Shown here: one piece after another, positions 9,173-19,032 of the stretch
How positions within the stretch are numbered: position 1 is the first letter of the stretch
How the letters are laid out: every line of letters starts with the position of its first letter
From: Paralithodes platypus
Lineage: Eukaryota > Arthropoda > Malacostraca > Decapoda > Lithodidae
Assembly (NCBI GenBank): GCA_032716605.1
Contig: CM064502.1
Location: 35,947,882 to 36,011,881 of the forward strand
DNA: 64,000 bases
Direction of reading: 5' to 3'
Program-made: the position numbers and the translations under genes
Notes under the pieces: generated by a model
Told to the model about the DNA's origin: nothing
Database searches by the model: none
The model's input: only the letters and a program-made list of their open reading frames with translations

Positions 9173-9610
9173 CCCGTACAGCCCCAGAGACGCGTCTGAC
9201 GCGTCGGCGATGTATGTAACGCACAGCCCCAGAGACGCGCCTGACGCGTCACCCTAATTGCGCCGACCGTAACCTCAGGTGTAGCCACTCAAGAGGGCTC
9301 AGATATGTAAGGGAACTGTGTACGTATCCCACGCAACCGTGCCGATGGTTGAAAACTCTCAAAGTCCACGTGCGTGCGCGCGAGCGCGCAATAACCTGTT
9401 TTTTTGGGATAATTGCCTTCAATTTTTTACTCTTGTAAAATCCGTTTTCGGGGGCTCTGTAGGACCATTTTTTAAGCTTTTTGAGCGGTTTTTCGTGGTT
9501 TTTCCTTCATTCCTAACCCATTCGCTATTGTTTCTGGAATAAAACCATTTTTTGAAAACCGGCCGGGTTCTGGTGCGCAAACATTACAAAACTAGCCGGG
9601 GCTCCACGGG
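9173..9610 (+). mobile_element. TTAA element with CpG-rich direct repeats
   Basis: TTAA at 9169-9172 and 9611-9614 flank ends CCCGTACAGCCCCAG (left) and CCCGTGGAGCCCCGG (inverted right). Near the left end the block AGCCCCAGAGACGCG occurs twice about 48 bp apart (about 9179 and 9227), each followed by a near-palindromic CTGACGCGTC. An alternating GTGCGTGCGCGCGAGCGCGC run lies near 9370. No supported ORF. Confidence 0.6.
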
Positions 9611-9614
9611 TTAA

Positions 9615-10455
9615 TGGACAGGTTAATGCGTCAACCTGACGCATTAATGGCACACTATAACCATAATTAGGCCTATTGTCAAAAATATCTATGATAACTG
9701 AAGGATATTTATTTTGGTGCCGTTCGTAATGGTTCAGAGCAAATAATATGTTCAGTCACATTTCCAACATCACTTGCTGGGGTACCGTTAATACGTAAAA
9801 GATTATAACAAGGATTCTCTATACTAGGTATTAACAATTACTATAGGTATTTTCGGCCTCACTATTGTGTGCCACAGAATTATGAACGCAGTTTAGTCGT
9901 AAAAACGTATTACAACATCAAGGTGTGACGACTGTGGTTAATGTAGGTTATGGGGTTAGAGCAAATAGTGACTAATAATTAAAGAACACTGGTAGTAATG
10001 GTGATACTGTGTAAAGCTAATTATATTAGTGATTAATGGTTAAAATACTGATAATAACTGGTGCTATAATCTGTGTTTTTTAAGGTGAAGGTAAATTTTT
10101 AGGTCATCATGATATTAGGCCTACTCGACTATTACAGAGATTTTGTACCGAAATATGTTGTTATTAATCAATTAATGCTATACTGTATGTATAATGCAGA
10201 GACCTTGTAGTTTCATATATTTTCATTAAGTCTCGAAATATCAAGTTTTAGTATATTTTACAAATAAATGTGCATATACATATGAGGTTGTATGTTATAG
10301 ATGATAGCAAGCATGCCAATATATAACATATACACCAAAAACATGTTTAATTCTCAACATTTCATATTGGAGAGAGAGAGAACGAGAGAGAAAGAGAGTG
10401 GGAGGGATTGATACCTGATTAGGGATCACTATTTAATTCTAAGGAAGGGTAGTCA
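9615..10455. other. AT-rich intergenic sequence with a GA microsatellite
   Basis: No coding signal. An imperfect (GA)n run occupies about 10370-10404. Confidence 0.5.
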
Positions 10456-10866
10456 TTAAGCTCGGTTCACACATAAGCGTCCTGAGCTCCCGTCCTCCCC
10501 CGACCACCAAAAACTGTTGGACGGCATCAAACGGATGACCTTGTGTCCCGAGGGGGCCCGAGTGGCCACGTGTGGCTCTGATGCGCGACCTCAACACGTC
10601 ACCGCCCCGGAAGACGGCGCATGCATGGCTAGTGGACGGAGATCTCAACACGTGACCGCCCCGGTAGACGGAGCATGGGCGGCGACTTGGTGCCACGACC
10701 AGTCCATTTGGAAGGCGACCTAATAAGTCTGAATACGACCTGTCTGAGACGCACTGTGACGGCACTGCGACGACACTGCGACCACAATATGATGGCCGCA
10801 GTGTCGTCGGCGATGGCCCCCATCATGCATTGGGGCGTGGCACAGAGACACCTCAGTCTCAACCAA

Positions 10867-11545
10867 CCCGCTGAGTGCCAGCCAATTTTGACGGTGTGCT
10901 TCTGCCAGTGCCAGGTTTTTTTTTCTTGTTTTTTTTGGCTAAATCTATCAAGTTGGGAGAGAAAGGAAGGATAATGGTAAAAAAAACACTCCCCTTGTCC
11001 ATTTTCGCCAGAAATCAGGTTGCCGATGGTCCCGAAAGTAGCTGAAAAGACACTATAGACTACAGAGACTTTTATGGTATCGGAATGTATGGGTAGGAGG
11101 GTCGTGGGAGGGTGGTTTGGGGGATGGTCGGGGGAAGGTAGAAGCGTAATTGACTCATGTTACAAATATGAAGACGATTGGTGAGGTAGTTTCGCCACCA
11201 CGGATTTTCCTTTTTTTCCTTATCTTCCTACGGATACGCTGGAAGTGGGTGGTTGGAGGCGGTTGGGGGTGGGGTGGGGGGAAGGCAGAAGGGTAAGGGA
11301 CTTGTCACACAAATATGGAACCGATTGGTGCAGTCGTTTCGCCGCCACAGATTTTCCTTTTTTTTCCTTCTGAGGGGAACGACAGTCAGCGAGTGGGTGG
11401 GAGGAGGGAATTGGGATTTTTGTGGTGGGTAGCCAAAAGGGTAAGGTACATGTGATAAAAATATGAAAGCCACAGATGCTGTCGTTTCGCTGCTACTATT
11501 TTTTTTCGGCGAGGACATATATATACGTCCCTGGCACTCAGCGGG
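10867..11545 (+). mobile_element. Nested TTAA-type element with perfect 15-bp ends
   Basis: CCCGCTGAGTGCCAG at 10867-10881 is matched exactly by its inverse at 11531-11545. The right side is followed by TTAA (11546-11549). The left side now reads CCAA, probably a decayed TTAA. The termini resemble the CCCNTTCAGTACC ends of the elements at 2841 and 7373. It lies inside the 10460-12125 element. Confidence 0.65.
11085..11520 (+). repeat. Three degenerate tandem copies of a ~140-bp unit
   Basis: Each unit runs from a G-rich GGGTGGT stretch through AGAAGGGTAA, a CAAATATG block and GTCGTTTCGCCGCCAC to a T-rich TTTTCCTTTTTTTCC end. Units begin at about 11090, 11240 and 11390. The repeat occupies most of the right half of the nested element. 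Confidence 0.7.
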
Positions 11546-12129
11546 TTAAAATTGAAATGTTTCTACCAACAAATGTACAAATTAACAATTAAACCTACGA
11601 AGATGCAAGCCAACTGTATGCTACTATACAATATTAATAAGGGCAGATTTCCACTTGAGGGATTTTTTATTTTGACGGCGGCTTGGGAACTGAGATAGGA
11701 CCACACGGGGCTGGCTCTTTTATGGACGCTTGGTGGGCAGGGACTAGCGGAGGACTCCGCGGGGTGATCACGTGAGGCGACGTTGGCAGGTCGCAGTCTC
11801 AACTTTCAAATATTTTGGTCTGGGCATAGACTACGTCTGGTAGCGTCTAGGCGCCGCATAGACGCTTCTACGCGGCGCCTATGCGCTGACCAGTCACGTG
11901 GGTGACCCGCCCTTGAACCGAGTTTGGCGGTTGGTCCGTCCTGATCCGTTTATTTTTGGTATGTCAAAAAGGCACGGCTCCCTCGCCACCGCGGCCCGTG
12001 TTGTGGCGTCACTGTACGTTCATGAACAGACCATACCCGTTTAGGTCGGAGTCCTTGCACGATTGCATACGTTTTCAGTAGTCGGGGGAGGACGGGAGGT
12101 CAGGACGGGTATGTGTGAACCGAGCTTAA

Positions 12130-12376
12130 GGGATAAACACAAGGATACGGGGATCTGCTGAGTGCCGAATTGCCAACACCCAGCAAATCCCCCTCACACC
12201 CAACCCATCTCGTCCATATGCCTATCTAATTTTATCTTAAAGCTCCCTATCGTTCTTGATCCCACTATATCACTTGGTAGCATATTCCACCCATCTACAA
12301 CTATGTTACCAAACCAATATTTGCCTATATTTTTTCTGAAACAAAATTTATCTAATTTGAAACCACTTGTTCGAGT
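12130..12376 (-). pseudogene. 3' end of a CR1-like LINE, cut by element A
   Basis: Minus-strand frame giving the last ~58 residues of a LINE reverse transcriptase (a VVDGWNMLPSDI block and then SFKIKLDRHM near the stop), followed by a short 3' region up to the TTAA at 12126. This C-terminal pattern matches the VVNLWNGLP end of the CR1-like LINE at 14.6-19 kb but is clearly diverged. The coding part stops at 12376, where the LTR of element A begins. Confidence 0.7.
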
Positions 12377-14203
12377 TGTTACGACCTGGGGCTCGCTGCC
12401 ACAACGGAAACACACGATCCCAACCCCTGAGTACTGCCAGCCGAACAAAAAACACCAATACCCTCCAGAGTTCAATCTGCTATAACGGGGTATACAAGAA
12501 CTCGGTACTAGTGTTCAACAACAGACTAATAAAGAGACAGGAATTATCTAGTCTGGTCAACAATCAAACAATGAAGTAAGAAACAACAACACCAAAGAAT
12601 AGTGTTGGCCGAAGCCGAAGTAATCCACCCTTGACTAAGAACTTAAGAAGTCCTCCACCCTCTACTTCGGATCGGCACTATTACGTTACGTTAATTAATA
12701 GTCCTTAAGCATCGAGCAAGGAATCTTCTGATAAAAGTTAGATGCTTCTCGGATGCTCGTAAGAAGTACGTATCGGATTTTGAACAGCAATTCAATAAGC
12801 AAAAACAATGGCAATTAAATACTATTAAAGGTTTAAATTGGCATAAGAATAATTAAAAGAATATGCAATAGTAAATGGCAAACATTAAAAAGAAGTACTC
12901 CGCAAATGCAACGGCAATAGCCTACTCGGATTGTGCTCGTGGGCCACTAATCACTAAAGTAGCCAAGCGTGCAACACATGAAATCAATAGTGCATAAACA
13001 ATATCATACATAAGGAAAGCTTCAATACTATTCTGTATCTACTAATCGAGTAAAGTCTAGCTGGGGTACTGTGGGCAAAAGGTAGCAGTGACTGAGCAAA
13101 AACGGCTCGTAGCCTAGCGAAGTCCTCACAACGTAAAGTATTACGTTAAAACTAACAAGTGCACTTTGAGAAATCCAGATCCCTTGTATCTGGTTTTCTC
13201 CCGGCTCCTTGACAAAGTAAAAACAAACTGTTAATAAAATACAGGGTGGTTAGGCTCTTGCCCTCACGCACTGTAAATTATTAACTCAACACAGTCAGCC
13301 GCGAAGACAACCTAGGCTTCACTGAACCGAAACGAGTATGCAGGTTTATCGCTTAACCACTGCATCAAACAACAACTCGTAACACAGAAAAGCCTTACCC
13401 CAGTCTAGCATTACCTAGACTAGCACAAAACAGGAATAATGATAATAACACACAGGGAAATGCATATACAAGTGCAACAAACATAAATCAATCCTATTCT
13501 AAGTTAACCCTTCCAAATTAGGCTATCTAATAGGCATTATCTCGTGAGAACTCAAGCGATAATACGTTGGCTGACTAGCTCTGCACCAACGGGACCATGG
13601 AAGTTAAAAAGGGTAGGGAAAAGAGGAGATAAGAATGTAAGGTAGTAGAGAAAGTTCACATCAGTCAGAAGAATATATATAGTTAGCAAGGGAAATGAGA
13701 AGTTGCTTTGCCTAATGAGTTCTGATCAAAAAATGGCTAGACTTCCCTTTTTATACTCGGCCCTCTAGTGAGCCCAACGTGAACTACTAAGGACCGCCCA
13801 CTGACAATCATTACGTAATTTCTCTCTCTCCTCTGGGATAGACAAAGGCTTTCCTAGCACTGGGGGGGGGGGGGAGGGGGGGAGTGCTAGTGAGTAGGCC
13901 CCCCCCCCCCCCCCCCCCCCCCGCATGGCGCACCCACTGACCCCCAACTGTGGCTGCCGCTTCTCCCATCATTACAAATAAGTTTTACATACAATACTTA
14001 TAACTAATGATATAAAATAGAACTCGTTGACTCGGATGAAAACAAAATGCATATTCATATTACTTATAGTACAACGGCTCACATGAACTAAGTTAGATAA
14101 CTCTACATAGACTACAGCCAAAGTTCCTGCCCTGACGATCCTAGCGAGAGTGGGGCATGACTAGGCGTTCTGTACAGCATGCTCACACTGGACATGCGTC
14201 ACA
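12377..14203 (-). repeat. 3' LTR of element A
   Basis: On the plus strand this LTR starts TGTTACGACC and ends GCGTCACA, so in element orientation it begins TGTGACGC and ends GGTCGTAACA. It matches 24476-26216 almost throughout. It lacks about 50 bp near its 12389 end that the other LTR keeps. A G-run and C-run pair at about 13861-13922 is longer than in the other LTR. A TATATATA sequence at about 13672-13680 is a likely promoter element in the minus direction. Confidence 0.9.
13168..13200 (-). promoter_or_regulatory. LTR hairpin, element A (3' LTR copy)
   Basis: Two stacked stems: the outer GAGAAA pairs with TTTCTC, and the inner CCAGAT (13175-13180) pairs with ATCTGG (13188-13193) around a 7-nt loop. 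The other elements carry a hairpin at the equivalent place with different stem sequences. See the finding on covariation. Confidence 0.65.
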
Positions 14204-14219
14204 CCTCCCCCAAGATTTT
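14204..14219 (-). other. Polypurine tract of element A
   Basis: In element orientation AAAATCTTGGGGGAGG directly precedes the TGTGACGC start of the 3' LTR. It corresponds to the AAAAATCTGGGGGGGGG tract of element B. Such tracts prime plus-strand DNA synthesis in LTR elements. Confidence 0.8.
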
Positions 14220-14644
14220 ACTTGCTCAACCCTGAGCTAAAATCTGACAAACACAGAACCCCATCAAGCCCCTCACACCCAGCGACCGCATGGCACTAAA
14301 ACAAAGCTGAGTTTATCACCAAAACACATCTTATTATAAAAAAAAAAATCACATTTTATAACTCCTCCCAACAATAGCAAAAAGACACAATATCATGCTC
14401 CCAGAGCGAGCTTACAGCAGCTCAGCCGTTTGATAGTTCGTGGACTACTCAAACTCTATAGGCTATGACAAACTTATACGATTATCTATATCAAAAGAAA
14501 GAGTTTTTATATGATTTTTATATTTTAATATGTTTTTCCCGGCTGCACTATAAGGGCAGCCTATTTTCCTCCACTCAAACCCACACACCTGTGATAGCCT
14601 ACGAATGATCATCCACCCCTTCTGTTATACATATATTTGTTTAA

Positions 14645-14878
14645 GGTTAGGTTATCACACCTGGTAGCCTATTTCTGCGAATTTCAATTTTATTATATTC
14701 GGTTAGGCTATTCAACGCTGGTAGCCTATTATTGCGTATTTCAATTTAAAAAAAAAAAAAACTTTTGGTTAGGCTATCGCCCCTGGAAGCCTAATTCTGC
14801 GTATCTCAACATTTTTGTTTTCGGTTAGGCTATCACCCCTGATATCCTATTTCTGCGTATTTCAGCATATTTGTTTTC
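14645..14878 (+). repeat. Four tandem copies of a 56-66-bp unit, CR1 5' region
   Basis: Each unit begins GGTTAGGYTATC, continues with a CTGGTAGCCTATTTCTGCG-like block and ends in TTTGTTTTC. Starts are at 14645, 14701, 14767 and 14823. Copy 2 is longer because of a run of A. Tandem 5' repeats often act as internal promoters in LINEs, and that role is an inference here. Confidence 0.8.
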
Positions 14879-14880
14879 GG

Positions 14881-14970
14881 TTGAAGTGATTGAAGTGTTT
14901 TTAAAGTGAGTGAAGTGTTGTAAAGTGAGTGAATTGTTTTTTAAGTGAGTGAAGTGATCTGAAGAAAGTG
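14881..14970 (+). repeat. Short AAGTGAGTGAAGTG tandem repeats before ORF1
   Basis: About four copies of a ~20-bp unit built on AAGTGAGTGAAGTGTT lie between the larger repeats and the ORF1 start at 14980. Confidence 0.7.
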
Positions 14971-14979
14971 ACTGTCACC

Positions 14980-16016
14980 ATGCCTCGCGCTTGTGCGAAC
15001 TGCGCCGGTAGGTTTGGTGAGTCCATGTTGCTACTATCGATCTTCAAGTCTGCCGGCTCTGCCAGCAACGAGAGAATTTTACAGTGAAATTAGATGAAGC
15101 CTACAACAAGATCAACGTCCTCACCATGAAGCTGGAATCACTCCAAGAGTTTGTAACACTCAACGTTGGAGTGCCACAAACTTCAATTGTCACCGCAACT
15201 CCAGCAGCCACCAACGCCCCAACGTCAAATGCCAACAATTCAACGCCTACAGTAGCCATTTCAGCTGATGTTTCCGATACTCAAGATACAAATAGCGACT
15301 CTCTTCCCCCTCAAGACAACTTCCGTGTCGTGAGGAACAACGTTTGCCCCAAGACCAGGAAACACATACCGATTACCGAGTGTCAAAACCGTTTCCAGAT
15401 ATTCGCAGACTCAGATGACGAAGAGGAAATAGAAGAAGTCCGGCTCGTGGGAGACTCGATGATACGTGGTCAGCTCACAGAGTTTTGCGCCAGGGCACCT
15501 AAGACCAGGAAGCGTTTTTGTATCCCTGGTGGTGGTGTGGATGACGTAGTTGCAGCAGTTGACGAAGTATCAAAGCTGGCCCCTGCAAATACAATGTACG
15601 TCATCCACGTTGGATCCAACGATATACAGCGAACCCGGTCGGAAGATTTGCTTTTAAAGTACCAGCAGCTGATCAAGTCGTTTAAGGAGAAGTCATCAAG
15701 GATCATCGTCTCAGGAATCGTCCCCCGGCTCGGTGTAGAGAGCCGATTTTACAACATAGCCACCAGCACAAATCGTTGTCTAGCAAACCTCTGCAGGAAG
15801 GAGAACGTGGGATTCGTCGACACCTGGGACAATTTCTACTACGATGACTATTTGTTTTCGGATGATGGAGTTCATCTGAACCAGGTGGGAGCAGCGCGTT
15901 TTGGGCGTCTTCTCAACGATGCGGTGAAGGATTTTCGGAGAAGAAATCGACTCGGCACAGGACAACCAGGAAGGAGGACCGAAGACAGCGAGGACGGCAA
16001 TCTACAAAGGAATTAA
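14980..16016 (+). pseudogene. CR1 ORF1: zinc-finger-like start plus SGNH esterase, frameshifted
   Basis: ORF1 appears to start at ATG 14980 (MPRACANCAGRFGES), with two Cys pairs split by a frameshift near 15025 that joins CRLCQQRENF in the second frame. The open part is 15084-16016. A coiled-coil-like segment (INVLTMKLESLQEF) is followed by a low-complexity T/N/S linker. The SGNH-hydrolase domain has GDSMIRG (block I, Ser), GSNDI (block III, Asn) and DGVHLNQVG (block V, Asp-His), all intact. CR1 LINEs are known for an ORF1 with a PHD-like zinc finger and an esterase domain, which fits well. It lies 26 bp upstream of the open ORF2 frame. Confidence 0.8.
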
Positions 16017-16042
16017 ATACTAATCCGTCAAGAACCGCGAAT

Positions 16043-18993
16043 TTGGATAAAGCTCCACCAACACGATCCAAATTCAAAACCGTCGGGGATAACGACCGAG
16101 GACCGAGGACAGCCATGAATGTAAATGTAGATCCGACCAGAACCAAAAATTCGATGAAAGAACGATCTGCGAGTTCTAAAACCGCAACTTTAAAGGTTTT
16201 CTATGCAAACGCTCGTAGCATACGCAATAAATTTTCAGATTTAGAGGAACTAGTGTTTACAGAAAATTATGATGTGATTGGCATAACAGAATCTTGGCTC
16301 AATACACAAGATAGAGACTTTTAGCAGAGTATTCACTTCCCGGTTATGTAATGTTTGAGAACAGCCGAATAAATAAAAATGGAGGTGGCGTTTTATTTTA
16401 TATCAAAGAAAGTCTTAACCCGACCCTCGTGTCAAAACCTCAAATTGTGAACGTCGACACATCTTTTGTGCTAATAAAGAATAATAAAGGTACAAAAATA
16501 ATACTTGCGTTAATATACAGACCTCCAGCTCAATCAGTGCAAACTGACCGAGAAATTTACGAACAAATTGCAGATGTAAGTAACTCACAAGATACCGTAA
16601 TTTTTGGCGACTTTAATTTACCTGTGACCAAGTGGGGCGATACTCTTACTTCACACTCCGGACATGACTTGTATACGAACTTGCAAGAGAGTTCGCTTTA
16701 TCAATTTGTTCGAATGCCGACCCGTGGTAATAACGTTCTTGACATTGTACTTGTAACAAAAGAAGAATTGATAGAGAATTTGAATGTTGGTGATGAATTC
16801 AGTAACAGCGACCATCGTACGATAACTTTCACTTTAAAGTTTACTAGTAACGAACCAAATAGTAGCATCGAAAAAGTCCCTAATTTCAAGAAAGCAAACT
16901 TCCATAAACTTAGAGCTATGTTTAAAGAAACTGACTGGAGCTTTTTAATTAACAATAACGACATAAATACATCTTGGAAGTTATTCGAAACCACTTACCT
17001 AAAAGCTGTGCAAGACTGCATACCATCGAAAATACGGCGTCCAGGCCATAATAATAAGCCCAAATGGTGGAATAAAGATATTTCAAACTGCCTGCTTGCT
17101 AAAAAATGTGCTAATGATAGATTAAAATCCTCACAAAATGACGAAGAACGGGTGAAATTTGTAGAGCTACGACGCAAAGCCAAAAAGTTAATTAAGCAAA
17201 GTAAAAAGACCTTAGAGTTACATATTGCGAATCAAAGTAAAACAAACCCGAAAGAATTCTATAGTTATATCAGAAAGAAAAAAGTAGTTACTTCAACTGT
17301 TGGACCGTTAGTCGATGAAAAAGGAGAATACACCAAAGACGAAGTACAAATGAGTAATGCCCTCAATACCTTCTTTGCATCAGTTTTTACAACAGAAGAC
17401 CTCAGTGATATCCCTACACCATCGCCGATTCAGATTGATAATTCAGATGTTCTAAGCAATATCACCGTTACAGAGAGAGAAGTATTGAATTGTTTAGATA
17501 AACTCAAGGTAAATAAAACGCCAGGACCTGATACAATCTCGCCTAGAGTTCTAAAGGAAGCTAAGAATGAGCTCTCCAAACCACTGACATTACTATTCAA
17601 TAAATCCTTGCAGTCTGGAACTATGCCTGATCAGTGGAAGCTAGCCAACGTAACACCGATATTCAAAAAAGGCAGCAAATCCCTACCCAGTAACTATCGT
17701 CCAATTAGCTTAACCTCAGTTGTATGTAAAATGCTAGAAACGGTCATACGAGACAGACTCGTAAATCACTTGGAGGAAAATAACATACTTAAAGATACTC
17801 AACACGGCTTTCGTAAAAAACGTTCCTGTTTAACAAACCTCTTAGACTTCTTCCACGATATCCTCAACCTCTACGATGAGAGTAAAGCTGTAGATATTAT
17901 ATACCTTGATTTTCAAAAGGCCTTTGACAAAGTTCCCCACAAACGTTTACTGCTAAAACTAAAAGCGCATGGAATACAAGACGGTGTGTTGAAATGGATA
18001 GAAAATTGGCTCAGCAACAGAAAGCAAAGGGTAGTCATAAACGGTAAGGCATCTAAATGGACCAATGTAAGTAGCGGGGTACCCCAGGGATCGGTACTAG
18101 GACCAATTCTCTTTCTAATTTACATCAACGACATAGATGAGGGTCTCACCTGCACAATCTCAAAATTTGCTGACGATACAAAAATTGCAAATAGCGTACT
18201 CTCAAAAGAACAAGTTGACGATATGCAACACAATCTAGATAAATTGTCATGTTGGGCCCAAATTTGGCAAATGAGTTTCAATGCGGATAAATGTAAAGTA
18301 CTACATGTCGGATACCTAAATGAGAAAGCAAACTATTCGATGAATGGCACTCAGCTTAAGAATGTAAACAGAGAAACTGATCTGGGAGTAACAATATCGA
18401 GTAACCTAAAACCGAGTCAACAATGTTCAGAAGTTGTTAAGAAGGCAAACAAAATAATTGGCTTTATAGGCAGGTCATTTGAGCATAAATCCAAAGAAGT
18501 TATCCTAACCCTTTACAATTCCTTAGTCCGCCCTCTTCTGGAATACTGCGTTCAATCCTGGTGCCCTTATTACCAAAAAGATATAAACAAGCTAGAACGA
18601 GTTCAACGTAGAGTTACCAAAATGATACCTAGCCTAAAGAACAAACCATACGAAGAGCGTCTTAGAGAATTAAATCTATTTCCTTTAACCCAGCGCAGAT
18701 TAAGAGGCGACTTAATTCAAGTGTTCAAAATCATCAAAGGCATCGACAATATGAACTGTAGTAAGTACTTCACTATCGACCAATCTAATTACACGCGGGG
18801 AAACGGTTGCAAAATTATTGGTAAATCTTTTAACTCGCACGAATCTAAGAATTTCTTCTTCAATCGAGTTGTCAACTTGTGGAATGGGCTTCCCCGAGAC
18901 GTTATAGACTGCAGCACCGTTGATTCATTTAAATTCCGCCTAGACAAATATCTCGCATCAAACCCGCGACTGACTGCGTTTGTAAATGAATAA
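16043..18993 (+). pseudogene. CR1 ORF2: endonuclease and reverse transcriptase, one frameshift
   Basis: The first part (16043-16324) carries the start of an AP-endonuclease (FYANARSIRNKF, then TESWLNTQDRD). A single-base loss in a T run near 16320 shifts the frame to 16351-18993 (880 residues). That frame has GDFNLPVTKWG and SDHRTITF (endonuclease), NKTPGPDTISP, NYRPISLTSV, DFQKAFDKVPH, SSGVPQGSVLGP, the catalytic KFADDT box and the VVNLWNGLP C-terminal signature. Apart from the one frameshift the frame is clean, so the copy is young. ORF2 nicks target DNA and copies the element RNA. Confidence 0.85.
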
Positions 18994-19032
18994 CTTTATC
19001 CTCCCCTCAGTTACTAACCCATATGTCCCCTA

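Larger units (their letters stand above)
10460..12125 (+). mobile_element. TTAA element of 1.67 kb with ~50-bp inverted ends
   Basis: TTAA at 10456-10459 and 12126-12129 flank long inverted repeats that begin GCTCGGTTCACACATA and continue through a CCCGTCCTCCCCCGAC block for about 50 bp. The interior includes a second element at 10867-11545 and GC-rich sequence. The several overlapping short ORFs at 10.4-11 kb are on both strands and carry no motif. A non-autonomous piggyBac-, Kolobok- or Sola3-like element is most likely. The superfamily cannot be decided without a transposase. Confidence 0.8.
14570..19010 (+). mobile_element. Nearly full-length CR1-like LINE nested in element A
   Basis: A plus-strand LINE with a tandem-repeat 5' region, ORF1 (zinc-finger-like start and esterase) and ORF2 (endonuclease and RT). 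The left border is inferred from where similarity to the 3' untranslated part of element B ends (about 14565). The right border lies between the ORF2 stop at 18993 and the pol stop of element A at 19033. A degraded relative occupies 45.6-48.1 kb. Confidence 0.8.

Noticed and set aside
10439..10974. Overlapping open frames on both strands
   Set aside because: High GC content makes stop codons rare here. The frames contradict each other and have no motif; they lie within a TTAA element.
14637..14828. 63-residue open frame
   Set aside because: It is made of the CR1 5' tandem repeats.
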